Positions 18,437-27,855 are shown, counted from the first letter of the stretch. The stretch is DNA of 64,000 nt from Sinorhizobium fredii USDA 205 (GCF_001461695.1 NZ_AUTC01000115.1:56533-120532); one strand, 5' to 3'. Made by a program: numbers and translations. The notes: generated from the sequence alone by a model not told the origin.

Positions 18437-19774
18437 ATGGATTTGGTCGAGGCCCTCAACGCTGCCGCTACGTGGCTCCAGGCGTTCCTGCTCAACGAAT
18501 GGACGCTCTACCAGTCTGCGCTGATCGTCGTCGGCTACTTCGTTTGCGGCCTGCTTGCAAAACGCCTCGAACCGACGCTCGAGGCCCGCGCCCGGATGAT
18601 CAAGGGAAATCCGGATCTGCTGCGCGTCATCATCGCCTTCATGCGGCGGCTCAAGTGGCTGTTCCTGATCGTCTGGTTATGGATCGCCGATGTCGTCCTG
18701 TCGCGTTATGGGTGGCCGTCCTATCGCTGGCTGGTGGCAACCGCGCTGACCCTCGTCGCCGCATGGTTCATCATCGCAGTGCTGACCCGCATCATCCGCA
18801 ACCAGATGCTGGCGCGCGTCGTCGCCGTTATCGGCTGGCTCTATTTCGCGCTTTACGCGCTCGGCCTGGACCGCCCGGTGCTGACTGCGCTCGACAGCCT
18901 CGCCGTCAATCTCGGCGCCGTCCGCCTTTCGATGCTGCTCGTGCTGAAGGCGATCCTGCTGTCCGCGGCGATGATCTGGCTTGCCGTCCTCTTCGGCAAC
19001 ATGACGTCGAACTGGGTCCAGAAATCCGCCGACCTGACTCCGTCGCTGAAAGTCTTGATCAGCAAGCTGATCAAGATCGGGCTCATCATGCTCGCCGGCA
19101 CCATTGCGCTGTCGGCCACCGGCATCGACCTCACGGCGCTCACGGTCTTTTCCGGCGCCGTCGGCGTCGGCATCGGCTTCGGCCTGCAGAAGGTGGTGTC
19201 GAACTTCATTTCCGGGATCATCATTCTGCTCGACAAGTCGATCAAGCCGGGAGACACGATAACGCTCGGGGAAACCTTCGGCTCGGTCCGGGATCTCCGC
19301 TCCCGCTTCGTCTCCGTCATCACCAGGGACGGCAAGGAATATCTGATCCCCAACGAGGACTTCATTTCCAAGCAGGTGGTGAACTGGTCGTTTTCCAGCG
19401 ACTATGTCCGCATCGACGTGGGCTTCGAGGTTTCCCCCACCAGCGATCCGCACAAAGTAGCGCGCCTGGCGATCGAAACCGCCAAGAGCATTCCGCGGGT
19501 CGCCAGCGCCTATGCCGAACCGGTCTGCTGGCTGACCGGTTTCGGCGGATCGTCGCTCGGTTTCAAGCTCCGGTTCTGGATTTCCGATCCGAGCAACGGG
19601 CTGACGAACATCCGCGGCCAGGTGTTCATGGCCCTTTGGGACGCGTTCGAGGCGGCCGGCATCTCGATGCCCGACCCGCGCGAAATCATCATGAAGACCC
19701 CGGTCGAGGTTACCGGTGCAGAAGAGCCGACGACAGCGCCGCGCGTTCTGTCAGACGGCCGGCGCCAGACGTGA
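18437..19774 (+). CDS. MscS family mechanosensitive ion channel
   Basis: 445 residues with about five N-terminal membrane helices before the MscS core. The pore helix and beta domain read TVFSGAVGVGIGFGLQKVV then SNFISGIIILLDKSIKPGD, the most conserved MscS stretch. Next come SVRDLRSRFVSVITRDGKEY and IPNEDFISKQVVNWSFS, the usual end of the beta domain. Such channels open under membrane tension and let solutes out after osmotic downshift. That suits a replicon carrying osmolyte (betaine) transport, though there is no direct link. It ends exactly where the converging DapA-like gene ends. Confidence 0.92.
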   Translation: MDLVEALNAAATWLQAFLLNEWTLYQSALIVVGYFVCGLLAKRLEPTLEARARMIKGNPDLLRVIIAFMRRLKWLFLIVWLWIADVVLSRYGWPSYRWLVATALTLVAAWFIIAVLTRIIRNQMLARVVAVIGWLYFALYALGLDRPVLTALDSLAVNLGAVRLSMLLVLKAILLSAAMIWLAVLFGNMTSNWVQKSADLTPSLKVLISKLIKIGLIMLAGTIALSATGIDLTALTVFSGAVGVGIGFGLQKVVSNFISGIIILLDKSIKPGDTITLGETFGSVRDLRSRFVSVITRDGKEYLIPNEDFISKQVVNWSFSSDYVRIDVGFEVSPTSDPHKVARLAIETAKSIPRVASAYAEPVCWLTGFGGSSLGFKLRFWISDPSNGLTNIRGQVFMALWDAFEAAGISMPDPREIIMKTPVEVTGAEEPTTAPRVLSDGRRQT

Positions 19775-20665
19775 TCAGATCAAGACGTGACCGAGCGCGC
19801 TTCTCACTCTCGATATTTCCGCATCGGGCAAAGGCAGGATCGGGCGCGGCGGCTCGGCCTGGCAAAGGCCGAGCGCTTCGGCGATCGCATACATCACCCG
19901 GAAGCTGCCGAACTGTTTGAACAGGCTCCACAATGGCTGAAATGCCCGGTCGAGCCGTTCGACCTCGGAGCGGTTTCCGGCCTGGGCGGCGCGTGTCAGC
20001 GCCAGGGCTTCCGCGGGCAGGAGGCCGGCAATCACGCTGTACCAGGCTTCACAGCCGGCAAGCAGCGCAGCCGCCGCTCCCCAATCGCCGCTGTAGCCGA
20101 TCGAGAAACGCGGCGGAGTCTCGGTGCGAAGCCGGGCCATCTCGCCCTTGAAATCGCCATCCGGCGGCAATGGCATTTTCACCGCCGCGATGTTCGCCAG
20201 CTTCGAAAGCCGCCCGATCAGCGCATCGCTGAAGGTGAATTTGGTGGTGCCGGGATTGTTGTAGATGCAGAGCGGCAGGTCCCCCGCATCGGCGACCGCC
20301 GCGAAATGTTGGTATACCTCCTCGTCGAGCAGCGGCGTGTAGGACATGGGCGCAAGCAGCAGCCCGTCGGCGCCGGCCGCCTTGGCATCACGCGCCAGTG
20401 CTTGCGCGTCGTCGGTTCGAAGCGCCCCAACGCCGACGATCACCGGTGTTCTGCCGCCAACGCAGGCCACTGCCGCTTCGATAGCACGGTGCCTTTCCTC
20501 CCGCGAAAGGAAGGCGTAACCGCCCGTGCTGCCGAGCAGCCCGATGGAATCGGCACCGGCCAGTTGGATGCGCTCCAGCAAACGCGTGAGCGCCGCCGTG
20601 TCGACATGCCCGGAAGCATCGGTCGGGGTGATGGGAAAGGCCGAAAGTCCGGTAAAGAGCGTCAC
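19775..20665 (-). CDS. DapA/NanA-type dihydrodipicolinate synthase family aldolase
   Basis: 296 residues, the normal length of the Schiff-base class I aldolase family. GSTGGYAFLSREER is the substrate-binding loop, PLCIYNNPGTTKF holds the catalytic Tyr, and NIAAVKMPLP carries the Schiff-base Lys. Members include dihydrodipicolinate synthase, N-acetylneuraminate lyase and several sugar-acid or hydroxyproline-derived aldolases. A second, accessory DapA on a megaplasmid is usually catabolic. It lies 10 bases after a LysE-type exporter gene on the same strand, so the two are co-transcribed. Confidence 0.85.
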   Translation of the reverse strand: MTLFTGLSAFPITPTDASGHVDTAALTRLLERIQLAGADSIGLLGSTGGYAFLSREERHRAIEAAVACVGGRTPVIVGVGALRTDDAQALARDAKAAGADGLLLAPMSYTPLLDEEVYQHFAAVADAGDLPLCIYNNPGTTKFTFSDALIGRLSKLANIAAVKMPLPPDGDFKGEMARLRTETPPRFSIGYSGDWGAAAALLAGCEAWYSVIAGLLPAEALALTRAAQAGNRSEVERLDRAFQPLWSLFKQFGSFRVMYAIAEALGLCQAEPPRPILPLPDAEISRVRSALGHVLI

Positions 20666-20675
20666 GATCGTCTCC

Positions 20676-21311
20676 TCATGCGCGCGACAGCAGCAGCCGC
20701 AGGCCGGCCACGCCGAAAAACACGGCCAGAAGGCCCTCGATCCAGCGCCGCGCCCGGCGATAGAGGCGCACCATCGGCGCGGTCGAGAAAATGATCGCGT
20801 AGCCGCAGAAAATGGTCACGCTCAGCACCGCGCAGCCTGCCAGCATCGCCGCGAGCGTATGCCACGACGACCCCGGCCCGAGTCCGAGGGTTACCAGGGC
20901 GATCCACGCGAGCACGGATTTCGGATTGGTGAGATGCATCAGCAGTCCGCGCCGGTAGAGAGCCGCGCCGGAGAGCGCCTCATCGCCCGAGGTCGTGCGC
21001 GCCGCCTCAGCGTCGGAAACGAGAGCGGCCCGGCCGGCCCTGAAGGCGAGATAAAGGAGATAGAGGCCACCGAAGATCTTGAGAACGATCAGCGCTTCGG
21101 CATATCGACTGAGGATGGCGGAGATGCCGGTCGCGGCCATCATGCCCCAGAAGATCGAGCCGCTGACGACGCCGGCGGCAAGCACAAGGGCGGCTCGTCT
21201 TCCATTGTTCATCGCAACGCCCATGATCCGCATGTTGCTGGGGCCAGGGCTGCCGGCAGCGATCACGTAGGCGGTATAGACAAGCAGAAGATGGTGAAAT
21301 TCGGCGAACAA
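20676..21311 (-). CDS. LysE/RhtB family amino acid exporter
   Basis: 211 residues with six membrane helices. The family signature near the N-terminus is VIAAGSPGPSNMRIMGVAMNNG, and the central loop has HLTNPKSVLAWIALVTLGLG, with the conserved NPK. LysE/RhtB proteins export basic or neutral amino acids and derivatives. It sits between a DapA-like aldolase downstream (10 bases) and a second LysE-type gene upstream, giving two paralogous exporters in a row. Substrate unknown. Confidence 0.87.
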   Translation of the reverse strand: MFAEFHHLLLVYTAYVIAAGSPGPSNMRIMGVAMNNGRRAALVLAAGVVSGSIFWGMMAATGISAILSRYAEALIVLKIFGGLYLLYLAFRAGRAALVSDAEAARTTSGDEALSGAALYRRGLLMHLTNPKSVLAWIALVTLGLGPGSSWHTLAAMLAGCAVLSVTIFCGYAIIFSTAPMVRLYRRARRWIEGLLAVFFGVAGLRLLLSRA

Positions 21312-21368
21312 TCTTTGAGATCCTTGTGAAGTGAGCGTCGGTTCTTGCGCAACGATACGAAGTCGGAA

Positions 21369-21977
21369 TCACGTCCCGCGCAACAGTTTGGAGGCGATCA
21401 TCCACATCGTAAAGGCAATAAGGGTTTCCAGCACGCGCCAGGCCGACGGTTTGAGGAAGACCGGCCGCAGCCATGTCGCGCCGTAGCCGAGCGCAAAGAA
21501 GAACAGGAAAGAGGCCGTCACCGCACCGGTGGTGAACGAAACCTCCTGTCCGGGAAATCGCGTCGAGATCGTCCCGAGCAGCACCACCGTGTCCAGATAG
21601 ACGTGCGGGTTGAGCCAGGTCAGCGCCAGGCATGTGGCAAGCGTCTGCCGGAAGCTCGACGATCTCGCCTCTGCGGCCGCCAGCGCTCCGGACGACCGCA
21701 AGGCGGAATAGAGGTTCTTTGCCCCATACCAGATCAGGAAGGCCGCCCCGCCATAGCGCATGACCGGATCGAGCCAGGGCAGCAGCGCGGCGATTTGCTG
21801 GAAACTGGTGACGCCCAGCACAATCAGCAAGGTATCGGACAAACCGCATGCCAGGCAGACGGCGAAGACGTGCTCGTTGCGCAGGCCCTGGCGCAGGACG
21901 AATGCATTCTGAGCGCCGATCGCGACGATCAGGCTGAGCCCCATCATGAGACCCGTCACATATGTCGAAAAACCCAT
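21369..21977 (-). CDS. argO: LysE/ArgO-type basic amino acid exporter
   Basis: 202 residues, six helices. The N-terminal GLSLIVAIGAQNAFVLRQGL and central ALTWLNPHVYLDTVVLLGTI are specific marks of the LysE/ArgO (lysine/arginine exporter) branch rather than RhtB. It is divergent from an ArgP/LysG-type activator 100 bases away, the arrangement known for lysE-lysG and argO-argP. So induction by intracellular lysine or arginine is likely. Confidence 0.88.
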   Translation of the reverse strand: MGFSTYVTGLMMGLSLIVAIGAQNAFVLRQGLRNEHVFAVCLACGLSDTLLIVLGVTSFQQIAALLPWLDPVMRYGGAAFLIWYGAKNLYSALRSSGALAAAEARSSSFRQTLATCLALTWLNPHVYLDTVVLLGTISTRFPGQEVSFTTGAVTASFLFFFALGYGATWLRPVFLKPSAWRVLETLIAFTMWMIASKLLRGT

Positions 21978-22076
21978 TGGCCTGGCGCTCCCATAATGAG
22001 GTGAGCATTTCCGCTATCGCGGCGGGATGATTTAGGCTAGTTAATGTTGCTGATCCTGATTAAGTGAAACTAATCC

Positions 22077-22976
22077 ATGCTCGACTATTCCGCCCTCCGC
22101 GCCGTCTCGGCGGTCGTTCAGACAGGCAGTTTCGAAAAGGCCGCGGGCATCCTGAACGTCACGCCTTCGGCCGTCTCGCAACGGGTGAAGCAGCTCGAGG
22201 AACGCCTCGGCACCGTGCTCATCGCCAGGGGCAGTCCCTGCACCGCGACGGAGAAGGGCGCATGGCTCTGCCGGCACATGGAGACTGTCGGCATGCTCGA
22301 AAGCGAGCTGTTCGAGCATCTGCCTGCCCTCATCGAGCCGGGTGAACCCCGGCAAACGGTGACGCTCAACGTTGCGACGAACGCCGACAGCCTCGGGACA
22401 TGGTTCGTGGCGGCCATATCGCGCTTCGCCAAGCGCTCGGAATACCTAATGAATATCGCAATCGACGACGAGGACCATACCGCCGAGTGGCTGCAGCGCG
22501 GCCGGGTGATTGCGGCCGTCACCAGCCTGGAAAAGCCGATCCAGGGCTGCCGGCGCGTGTCGCTCGGCGCGCTTCGCTACCACGCGACGGCAAGCCCCGA
22601 TTTCGTTGCCCGGCATTTTGCAAACGGCGTCACCCCGGAGGCGATCGCCAACGCCCCGGCCCTGACCTTCAACCAGAAGGACAGACTGCAAAGCCGGTGG
22701 ATGCGGCAGACGCTTGGAAAGGACCTCCCTTGTCCGACCCATTGGCTGCCTTCGACGCAAGGCTTTCTCGATGCCAGCCTTTCAGGCATGGGATGGTGCA
22801 TGAATCCGACCCAGCTGGCGCGCGAGCATCTGGAATCCGGTCGGCTGGTCGAGCTGATCCCCGATACGCCCTTGGACATTTCCCTCTATTGGCAAGTGAA
22901 CCGCCTCGCCGCCGACCGGCTCGCCGAGCTCACGCGCGCGGTGACGACGGTGGCGGCGGAGCAACTGCTGCGTTGA
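22077..22976 (+). CDS. argP: ArgP/LysG-type LysR regulator
   Basis: 299 residues. The LysR helix-turn-helix is at residues 3-62 (YSALRAVSAVVQTGSFEKAA, then VTPSAVSQRVKQLEERLGTVL). The C-terminal domain has the ArgP-type features YLMNIAIDDEDHTAEWLQRG and WLPSTQGFLDASLSGMGWCM. ArgP and LysG activate the divergent exporter gene in response to arginine or lysine. The intergenic 21978-22076 stretch (with GCTAGTTAATG) should contain the binding site. Confidence 0.9.
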   Translation: MLDYSALRAVSAVVQTGSFEKAAGILNVTPSAVSQRVKQLEERLGTVLIARGSPCTATEKGAWLCRHMETVGMLESELFEHLPALIEPGEPRQTVTLNVATNADSLGTWFVAAISRFAKRSEYLMNIAIDDEDHTAEWLQRGRVIAAVTSLEKPIQGCRRVSLGALRYHATASPDFVARHFANGVTPEAIANAPALTFNQKDRLQSRWMRQTLGKDLPCPTHWLPSTQGFLDASLSGMGWCMNPTQLAREHLESGRLVELIPDTPLDISLYWQVNRLAADRLAELTRAVTTVAAEQLLR

Positions 22977-23189
22977 ACAGTGCGGCCGGAGGCGATGAGA
23001 AAGCTTACGCAAAAAGGTCGAGCGATTGCTTACCCCCAACGCTGGCAGCGGCCTGCAGGTCGGCGCCCTTCGCGACCGCCCCGGCGCGGCGGACATTTCG
23101 GGGGTGGAGAAAAACGGTTGGCAACCTATTTCGCAGGATAGCGGAAGGGAAAACGAGGCCGGATGGCTTGAATGCGAAAGGAACATGCA

Positions 23190-23663
23190 ATGGCGAAGAA
23201 TACGATTTGCCTCTGGTACGACAAGGACGCCGAGGCTGCCGCTCGGTTCTACTGCGAGGTCTTTCCTGACAGCAGGGTGAGTGCCGTGCACAGGGCTCCC
23301 AGCGACTACCCATCCGGCAAGGAGGGCGACGTGTTGACGGTCGACTTCACCGTTGCCGGCGTTCCCTGTCTCGGCCTGAACGGGGGACCCGCGTTCAAGC
23401 ACAACGAAGCCTTCTCGTTCCAGATCGCCACCGACGATCAGGAGGAGACCGACCGCTACTGGAATGCCATCGTCGGCAACGGCGGCCAGGAGAGCGCCTG
23501 CGGCTGGTGCAAGGACAAGTGGGGAATTTCCTGGCAAATCACGCCGCGCGTCCTGACGGAGGCGATGGCGGCTGGCGGAGCCGAAGCAAAGCGCGCATTT
23601 GAGGCGATGATGACCATGAAGAAAATCGACGTCGCCGCGATCGAGGCGGCGCGGCGCGGTTGA
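23190..23663 (+). CDS. PhnB-like VOC superfamily protein
   Basis: 157 residues from the ATG at 23190; AAGGAA is 7 bases upstream, better than the ATG at 23172. The sequence shows the PhnB/3-demethylubiquinone methyltransferase-like fold: NTICLWYDKDAEAAARFYCE, then FPDSRVS, VDFTVAGVPCLGLNGGPAFK, AFSFQIATDDQEETDRYWN and CGWCKDKWGISWQITPR. Despite the common database name, no methyltransferase activity is expected; these are small metal-free or metal-binding VOC proteins of unclear role. No partner genes. Confidence 0.82.
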   Translation: MAKNTICLWYDKDAEAAARFYCEVFPDSRVSAVHRAPSDYPSGKEGDVLTVDFTVAGVPCLGLNGGPAFKHNEAFSFQIATDDQEETDRYWNAIVGNGGQESACGWCKDKWGISWQITPRVLTEAMAAGGAEAKRAFEAMMTMKKIDVAAIEAARRG

Positions 23664-23746
23664 GCTCATCGCCCGGCAAAGATAGCGCCGGAGCCTGTCC
23701 GCTCGCCCACTCCAATCACGCCGGGTCCGGGCGGATGCGCCGGCTT

Positions 23747-24107
23747 CTATTTGGCATTCGGCGCGATCAGCGTGAGCGATGGGAAATAGGTCCGGTAACG
23801 GCCGGTATCCCGGGTAAGCAAAGGGAGTTGGCCGACTGCAGCGTGGGCTCCGATGAAGAAATCCGGCAAGACGCCGGTCCTGGATCCACCTGAGCGGCGA
23901 TATTGAGTAAAGACCTTGCCGGCGAGGAAGAGCGCCGCCCGCGGCGTCGGGGCGAGCTCCGGTCCCGCCTCGCTCAGGAACGCGTCAAGTTGCTCGATGC
24001 GGTCATACCGCACGGCGAGCTCCGCATAGACCGTGTCGTTGATCAACAGCGGTCCGTCAAGGCTCGCTGCCTCGAGCGCGGCGCGGCACTGTAGGCGTCG
24101 ATGACCC
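23747..24107 (-). pseudogene. PIN-domain (VapC-like) toxin, N-terminus disrupted
   Basis: The C-terminal three quarters of a PIN toxin is intact in one frame: ALEAASLDGPLLINDTVYAE (with the Glu), LAPTPRAALFLAGKVFTQYR, VLPDFFIGAHAAV (third acidic Asp) and LLTRDTGRYRTYFP (fourth). The start is not: the expected first strand with its Asp is seen only as VIDA in another frame at 24094-24105. It joins to the rest with a loss of about 15 residues plus a frame change. No antitoxin is found beside it. It is probably a dead toxin left after deletion. Confidence 0.7.
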
Positions 24108-24167
24108 CGCCAGCAAAGTCTCGATGGGCCAGCCGAGGCTATGCGCCCCGCATCTCCCTCCCCTCTC

Positions 24168-26129
24168 TCAGTGCTCGCTCGCCTGCGTGCCATGCGCATG
24201 GATGATCGCCTGCGCCTCCTTGCCGTAGAGCTCTTCGAAATGATCGAAGCTCTTCGAAAAGTAGCCTATGCCCTGCGTCGCCGATCTCAGCGAACGGGCC
24301 AACTCCTCGAAGGCGCTGCCGGGGATGAGCGCGCGGAAGATGTCCCATCCCTTCGCCGCCTCGTCGCGATCGAAGCCCAGGACCTGGCCCTTGAGGGTCG
24401 AGACGACAGGCACGAGCGCACCCGAATAAATCGACGGCACATGGATCTCCACCCGGAAGATCGGCTGCAGCAAGACGGCGGCAGCCTGCGACAGCGCCTG
24501 CCGCACCCCAAGCTTGCCGGCCGTCCTGAAGGCATATTCCGAACTGTCGACGGAATGGTGCTGGCCGTCAGTCAACAGCACGCCGACGTCGATCGCCTTG
24601 AAGCCGAGCGGACCCTTGTCCATCGCCTCGCGGGCGCCCGCCTCGACTGCCGGGATGAAATTCCGCGGCACCGCCCCGCCCTTGACCGTTTCGGCAAAGG
24701 AGAAACCTTCGCCGCGGCCATTCGGATGGACGCTCAGCTTGACGTCCGCGAACTGGCCGGCTCCACCGGTCTGCTTGCGGTGACGGTAGTGGACCTCCGC
24801 CGATTTCGAGATGGTCTCGCGATAGACCGGGCTCGGCGGCCGCTCGCTCACCCCCACGTGGAAGACATCGGAAAGCGTCCTGCAGATGTCGCGCAGATGC
24901 ACCGGCCCTTGGACGCTGACCAGCTGCGCGCCGGTCCCCTCCTCCTGCATGACCGTCATGCCGCGATCGGTTTCGGCGAGCTTGCCCAGCGTTTCGGAAA
25001 GCTTGTTCTCGTCGCGCTCGCTTTCCGGCACCAGGATCCGTTCGAGAATCGGGGTCGGGGGTGCCGTCCAGTCCGGCGGCGCGACCGTCGCATGGGGCGT
25101 CAGCAGCGCAGGAATGCTCAGGTGATCCGATTTGACCGCCGCGAAAAGCTGGCCCGCCACGGTGATGCCGCTCGCCATCGCCCGGCCGCTTGCCGGGTCC
25201 TGGAGCGCACCGAGACCGGAGCCGCCGAGCACCGCCCCCTGCTTCACGCCGTTTTGCAGGGCGCGGGCGACAACCGTCTTGCCGACACTCTGCCGGTGAT
25301 AGGCATGGAAGCTGACGGCCGTCAGTGTCGCCTCGTCGATGCCGGCGGAAGAGGCCAGGCGCTTGCGCAGCGCATCGGCGCGCGGCGCCTCATGACGCAG
25401 CGCCTTCATCAGTCGCATGATGCCGTTGCTGTGGCTTGCCGCGCCGAGAAGCACCGGGATGATCTTGTTCTCGTTGAGGACGCGGGTGGAGATCGCGTAA
25501 ATCGTGTCGCTCGCCGGCTCGCGATCCTCGATCAATTCCTCCAGGAGCCAGTCGTCGAACTCCGAAAGATGCTCCAGAAGTTCGGCGCGGGCCTCGTGTT
25601 CGCGCTCGATCGCGCTCTCGGGTATTTCGAAAAGCGACGATGTCTGGCCTTCGCGATAGCGCCAGGCGCGTTCCGAAATGAGGTCGCAACTGCCGATGAT
25701 CTTGTCGCCGTCGCGAATCGGAATTTGACGCAGGACGAGCGGGCGGCTGCAATAGTCCTGCAGCGCCGCGACCACGTCCCTGAGCCGGCCGCGCGGCTCG
25801 TCCATGCGGTTGACGAAGAGGATGCAGGGCGTACCGGCGGCTTCGATCGCCCTGAGATAGGGCGCGGCGAGCACCGCCTCTTCGAGGACCGGCGAAACGC
25901 AGAGAACGCAGGCGTCGCTCGCCAGCAGCGCGTCCTGCGCATGGGCAAGCGCCTCGTTGTTGCCCGGCACGTCGAGCGCACACCAGGCCTCGCCGCCAAA
26001 ATCGAATTCAGTGATGGATAGACCGTAAGGGGATACTGACTTTTTCGGCTCGCCTTCCAGCGAGCTCAACCTTTCCACGAGCGTGGATTTTCCGATCTGC
26101 GAAGGACCGAGTACAGTAAAGCAGCGCAT
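24168..26129 (-). CDS. EF-G-like translational GTPase paralogue with altered GTPase motifs
   Basis: 653 residues from the ATG at 26129 (GGGAGGAA upstream); the frame is open to 26351 but the extension is not family-like. It keeps the EF-G order: G domain, domain II, then domains III-V (GPVHLRDICRTLSD; SKSAEVHYRHRKQTGGAGQFAD; AFRTAGKLGVRQALSQAA; PIFRVEIHVPS with a domain V ending in ALVPVVSTLKGQVLG). However G1 reads GPSQIGKST (residues 8-16) instead of AHIDAGKTT, and switch II reads DVPGNNE (53-59), so the catalytic His of DTPGH is Asn57. G4 is NRMD. It is probably a specialised EF-G-like protein, not the housekeeping factor. Confidence 0.8.
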   Translation of the reverse strand: MRCFTVLGPSQIGKSTLVERLSSLEGEPKKSVSPYGLSITEFDFGGEAWCALDVPGNNEALAHAQDALLASDACVLCVSPVLEEAVLAAPYLRAIEAAGTPCILFVNRMDEPRGRLRDVVAALQDYCSRPLVLRQIPIRDGDKIIGSCDLISERAWRYREGQTSSLFEIPESAIEREHEARAELLEHLSEFDDWLLEELIEDREPASDTIYAISTRVLNENKIIPVLLGAASHSNGIMRLMKALRHEAPRADALRKRLASSAGIDEATLTAVSFHAYHRQSVGKTVVARALQNGVKQGAVLGGSGLGALQDPASGRAMASGITVAGQLFAAVKSDHLSIPALLTPHATVAPPDWTAPPTPILERILVPESERDENKLSETLGKLAETDRGMTVMQEEGTGAQLVSVQGPVHLRDICRTLSDVFHVGVSERPPSPVYRETISKSAEVHYRHRKQTGGAGQFADVKLSVHPNGRGEGFSFAETVKGGAVPRNFIPAVEAGAREAMDKGPLGFKAIDVGVLLTDGQHHSVDSSEYAFRTAGKLGVRQALSQAAAVLLQPIFRVEIHVPSIYSGALVPVVSTLKGQVLGFDRDEAAKGWDIFRALIPGSAFEELARSLRSATQGIGYFSKSFDHFEELYGKEAQAIIHAHGTQASEH

Positions 26130-26238
26130 CCGCGTTCCTCCCTCTGCCAGGATGACACTTCTATGAAGATAGGATGCCCCTCTCGGAGGCAAAGTGCCAG
26201 AGATTGCTGTTTTTTCTTGGGCGAGGCGACGGCGCAAA

Positions 26239-27855
26239 TCACGCGCGCCGCGTTTGCGCCAGATGCGCGCCAAGCCTGAGCGCCAGAGCGACGGCCGGCA
26301 GCGTCGGATTGGCCTGACCGCCGGTGGGGAAGACCGCGCTGCCGGCGACATAGAGATTGGCGACGTCGTGCAGGCGGCAATCGGCGTTGACGACGCCGTC
26401 GCGCGGGTCTTTCGACATGCGTGCTAGGCCGATCTGGTGATAGCCGTCGAAGGCCTGTCGGCGAACGGCTTGGCGGCATTCCGGCCCTTCGTGCAAATAT
26501 GCGAGCTTGCCGGTGCCGCTTTCGCCCAGCCAATGGTCCAGAAGCTGGTGAGAGCGGACGACGGAGTCGACGTCTTCGTCATCGACGAGATAGTTCACCT
26601 TGAGCGCCGGCAGATAGGCATTCGACGGACTGTCGTCGAGGACGACCCGGCTTTCCGGGATCGGTCTTTGCTCGGCATGATAGCGCAGCAGGTAGCGGCC
26701 CTTCGGACTGGGTAGCGTGCGCCGCCCGGCGAGCCGGCTGCCGATGAGATTGCTCGCCGAGGCGGCAAGATCCCGGAAGAGCGCCGGATCGCTTCTGAGA
26801 TTGAGAAGATGCTCGCGATAGCCCTGTTGGCGCCCCCTCGCCGTCTTCGGTGCCCGCCCCTCCGAGAGCATTCCGTAGAGGCCGGAGATCGCCAGCGGCA
26901 GGTAGAGAGCGGACAAGGCGCCCGAACCATGCGCGGCATCGGCGATCGAGAGGGCGTCCAGCCAGAAGGCGGCATTGAGCAAATGGTTGTCGTGCTGCCT
27001 GCCGGCGCTGACCTGCAGCCGGCGCCGGAAATGACGACCTTCCTTATCCTTCTGAAAAGACAGGGCTTTTTCGACTCGTTTGTCGGCGAATTCGATGACG
27101 GAAATATGGCCGGTGATGTGTCCCTGATAGAAGCGGCCGAGCGCGCCTTGCGGTCCACCGAATTTGGCGGGCCAGTGACGTTGAGTGGCGAGCAGCAACC
27201 GTGCATTCTCCAGTCCGCCGCCGGCAAGCACATAGGTCTTTGCCCGTATGGGGAGCGCGCGGCCCTGTCGCTGGACCATGAGACTTTCGACCACGAGACC
27301 CTCCGGCTCCAGCTCGATCGCAAAAACGGTGGCTTCGCTGAGCAGCGTTATCCGCTTCGAAGCCCGCAGATGCGCCTTGTGCAGCGGGCCGAGCGCAGGC
27401 CTGGCGCTCCATCGCTCCACCGTCGAGGTCACCGCGTCGCCGCCATGGACATCTTTTCCATCGGCCGGAGCGGCGCCGCAATTCAAAAACGCAAAGGCGG
27501 CGGCATAGTGGTCCCGCACGTCGGCATGGCTGATCGGCCAGCCGGAATGCGGCACATGCGCCCGTTCGGCAAAATCGAGATCGTCGAATTCCACGCATCG
27601 GCCGCCCCATAGCGCCGACGTACCGCCCAGCCCATGACTGGTCATGCCGGCGGTCGCATGGTGGGCGTTCGTGTAGTCGATTGGGCCAAAGTTGTCGCTG
27701 ACGTTTGACGGACCGTCGAGGGCGCCCGCCTCGACAATGAGAACGCTCAATCCCCGCTCCTCCAAGGACGAGGCGAGAGCGAGGCCCACCGGCCCGGCGC
27801 CGACGATGCAGACATCCGCGACCGGCAGATCCACGGCTGCGCCGCCTGCAATCAT
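26239..27855 (-). CDS. GMC-family FAD-dependent oxidoreductase
   Basis: 538 residues from the ATG at 27855 (GGGAGGGCGAGGC upstream). The N-terminal FAD Rossmann motif is VCIVGAGPVGLALASSLEER. A GMC-like flavin loop follows in GLGGTSALWGGRC, and the C-terminal FAD-binding block is NLYVAGSAVFPTGGQANPTL. It contains YHQIGLARMSKDP, the usual place of the active-site His. Such enzymes oxidise alcohols, sugars or cyclitols, often passing electrons to a cytochrome. No cytochrome or gluconate dehydrogenase subunit is adjacent. The gene is followed 109 bases later by the EF-G-like gene on the same strand. Confidence 0.83.
   Translation of the reverse strand: MIAGGAAVDLPVADVCIVGAGPVGLALASSLEERGLSVLIVEAGALDGPSNVSDNFGPIDYTNAHHATAGMTSHGLGGTSALWGGRCVEFDDLDFAERAHVPHSGWPISHADVRDHYAAAFAFLNCGAAPADGKDVHGGDAVTSTVERWSARPALGPLHKAHLRASKRITLLSEATVFAIELEPEGLVVESLMVQRQGRALPIRAKTYVLAGGGLENARLLLATQRHWPAKFGGPQGALGRFYQGHITGHISVIEFADKRVEKALSFQKDKEGRHFRRRLQVSAGRQHDNHLLNAAFWLDALSIADAAHGSGALSALYLPLAISGLYGMLSEGRAPKTARGRQQGYREHLLNLRSDPALFRDLAASASNLIGSRLAGRRTLPSPKGRYLLRYHAEQRPIPESRVVLDDSPSNAYLPALKVNYLVDDEDVDSVVRSHQLLDHWLGESGTGKLAYLHEGPECRQAVRRQAFDGYHQIGLARMSKDPRDGVVNADCRLHDVANLYVAGSAVFPTGGQANPTLPAVALALRLGAHLAQTRRA

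Noticed and set aside
23005..23313. Minus-strand frame ending VAKGADLQAAASVGGKQSLDLF
   Set aside because: The end looks slightly protein-like, but most of it is opposite the PhnB-like gene and no homologous family could be recognised.
24141..26021. 626-codon plus-strand frame opposite the EF-G-like gene
   Set aside because: Opposite strand product is His/Arg-rich without motifs; the minus-strand protein is clearly conserved.
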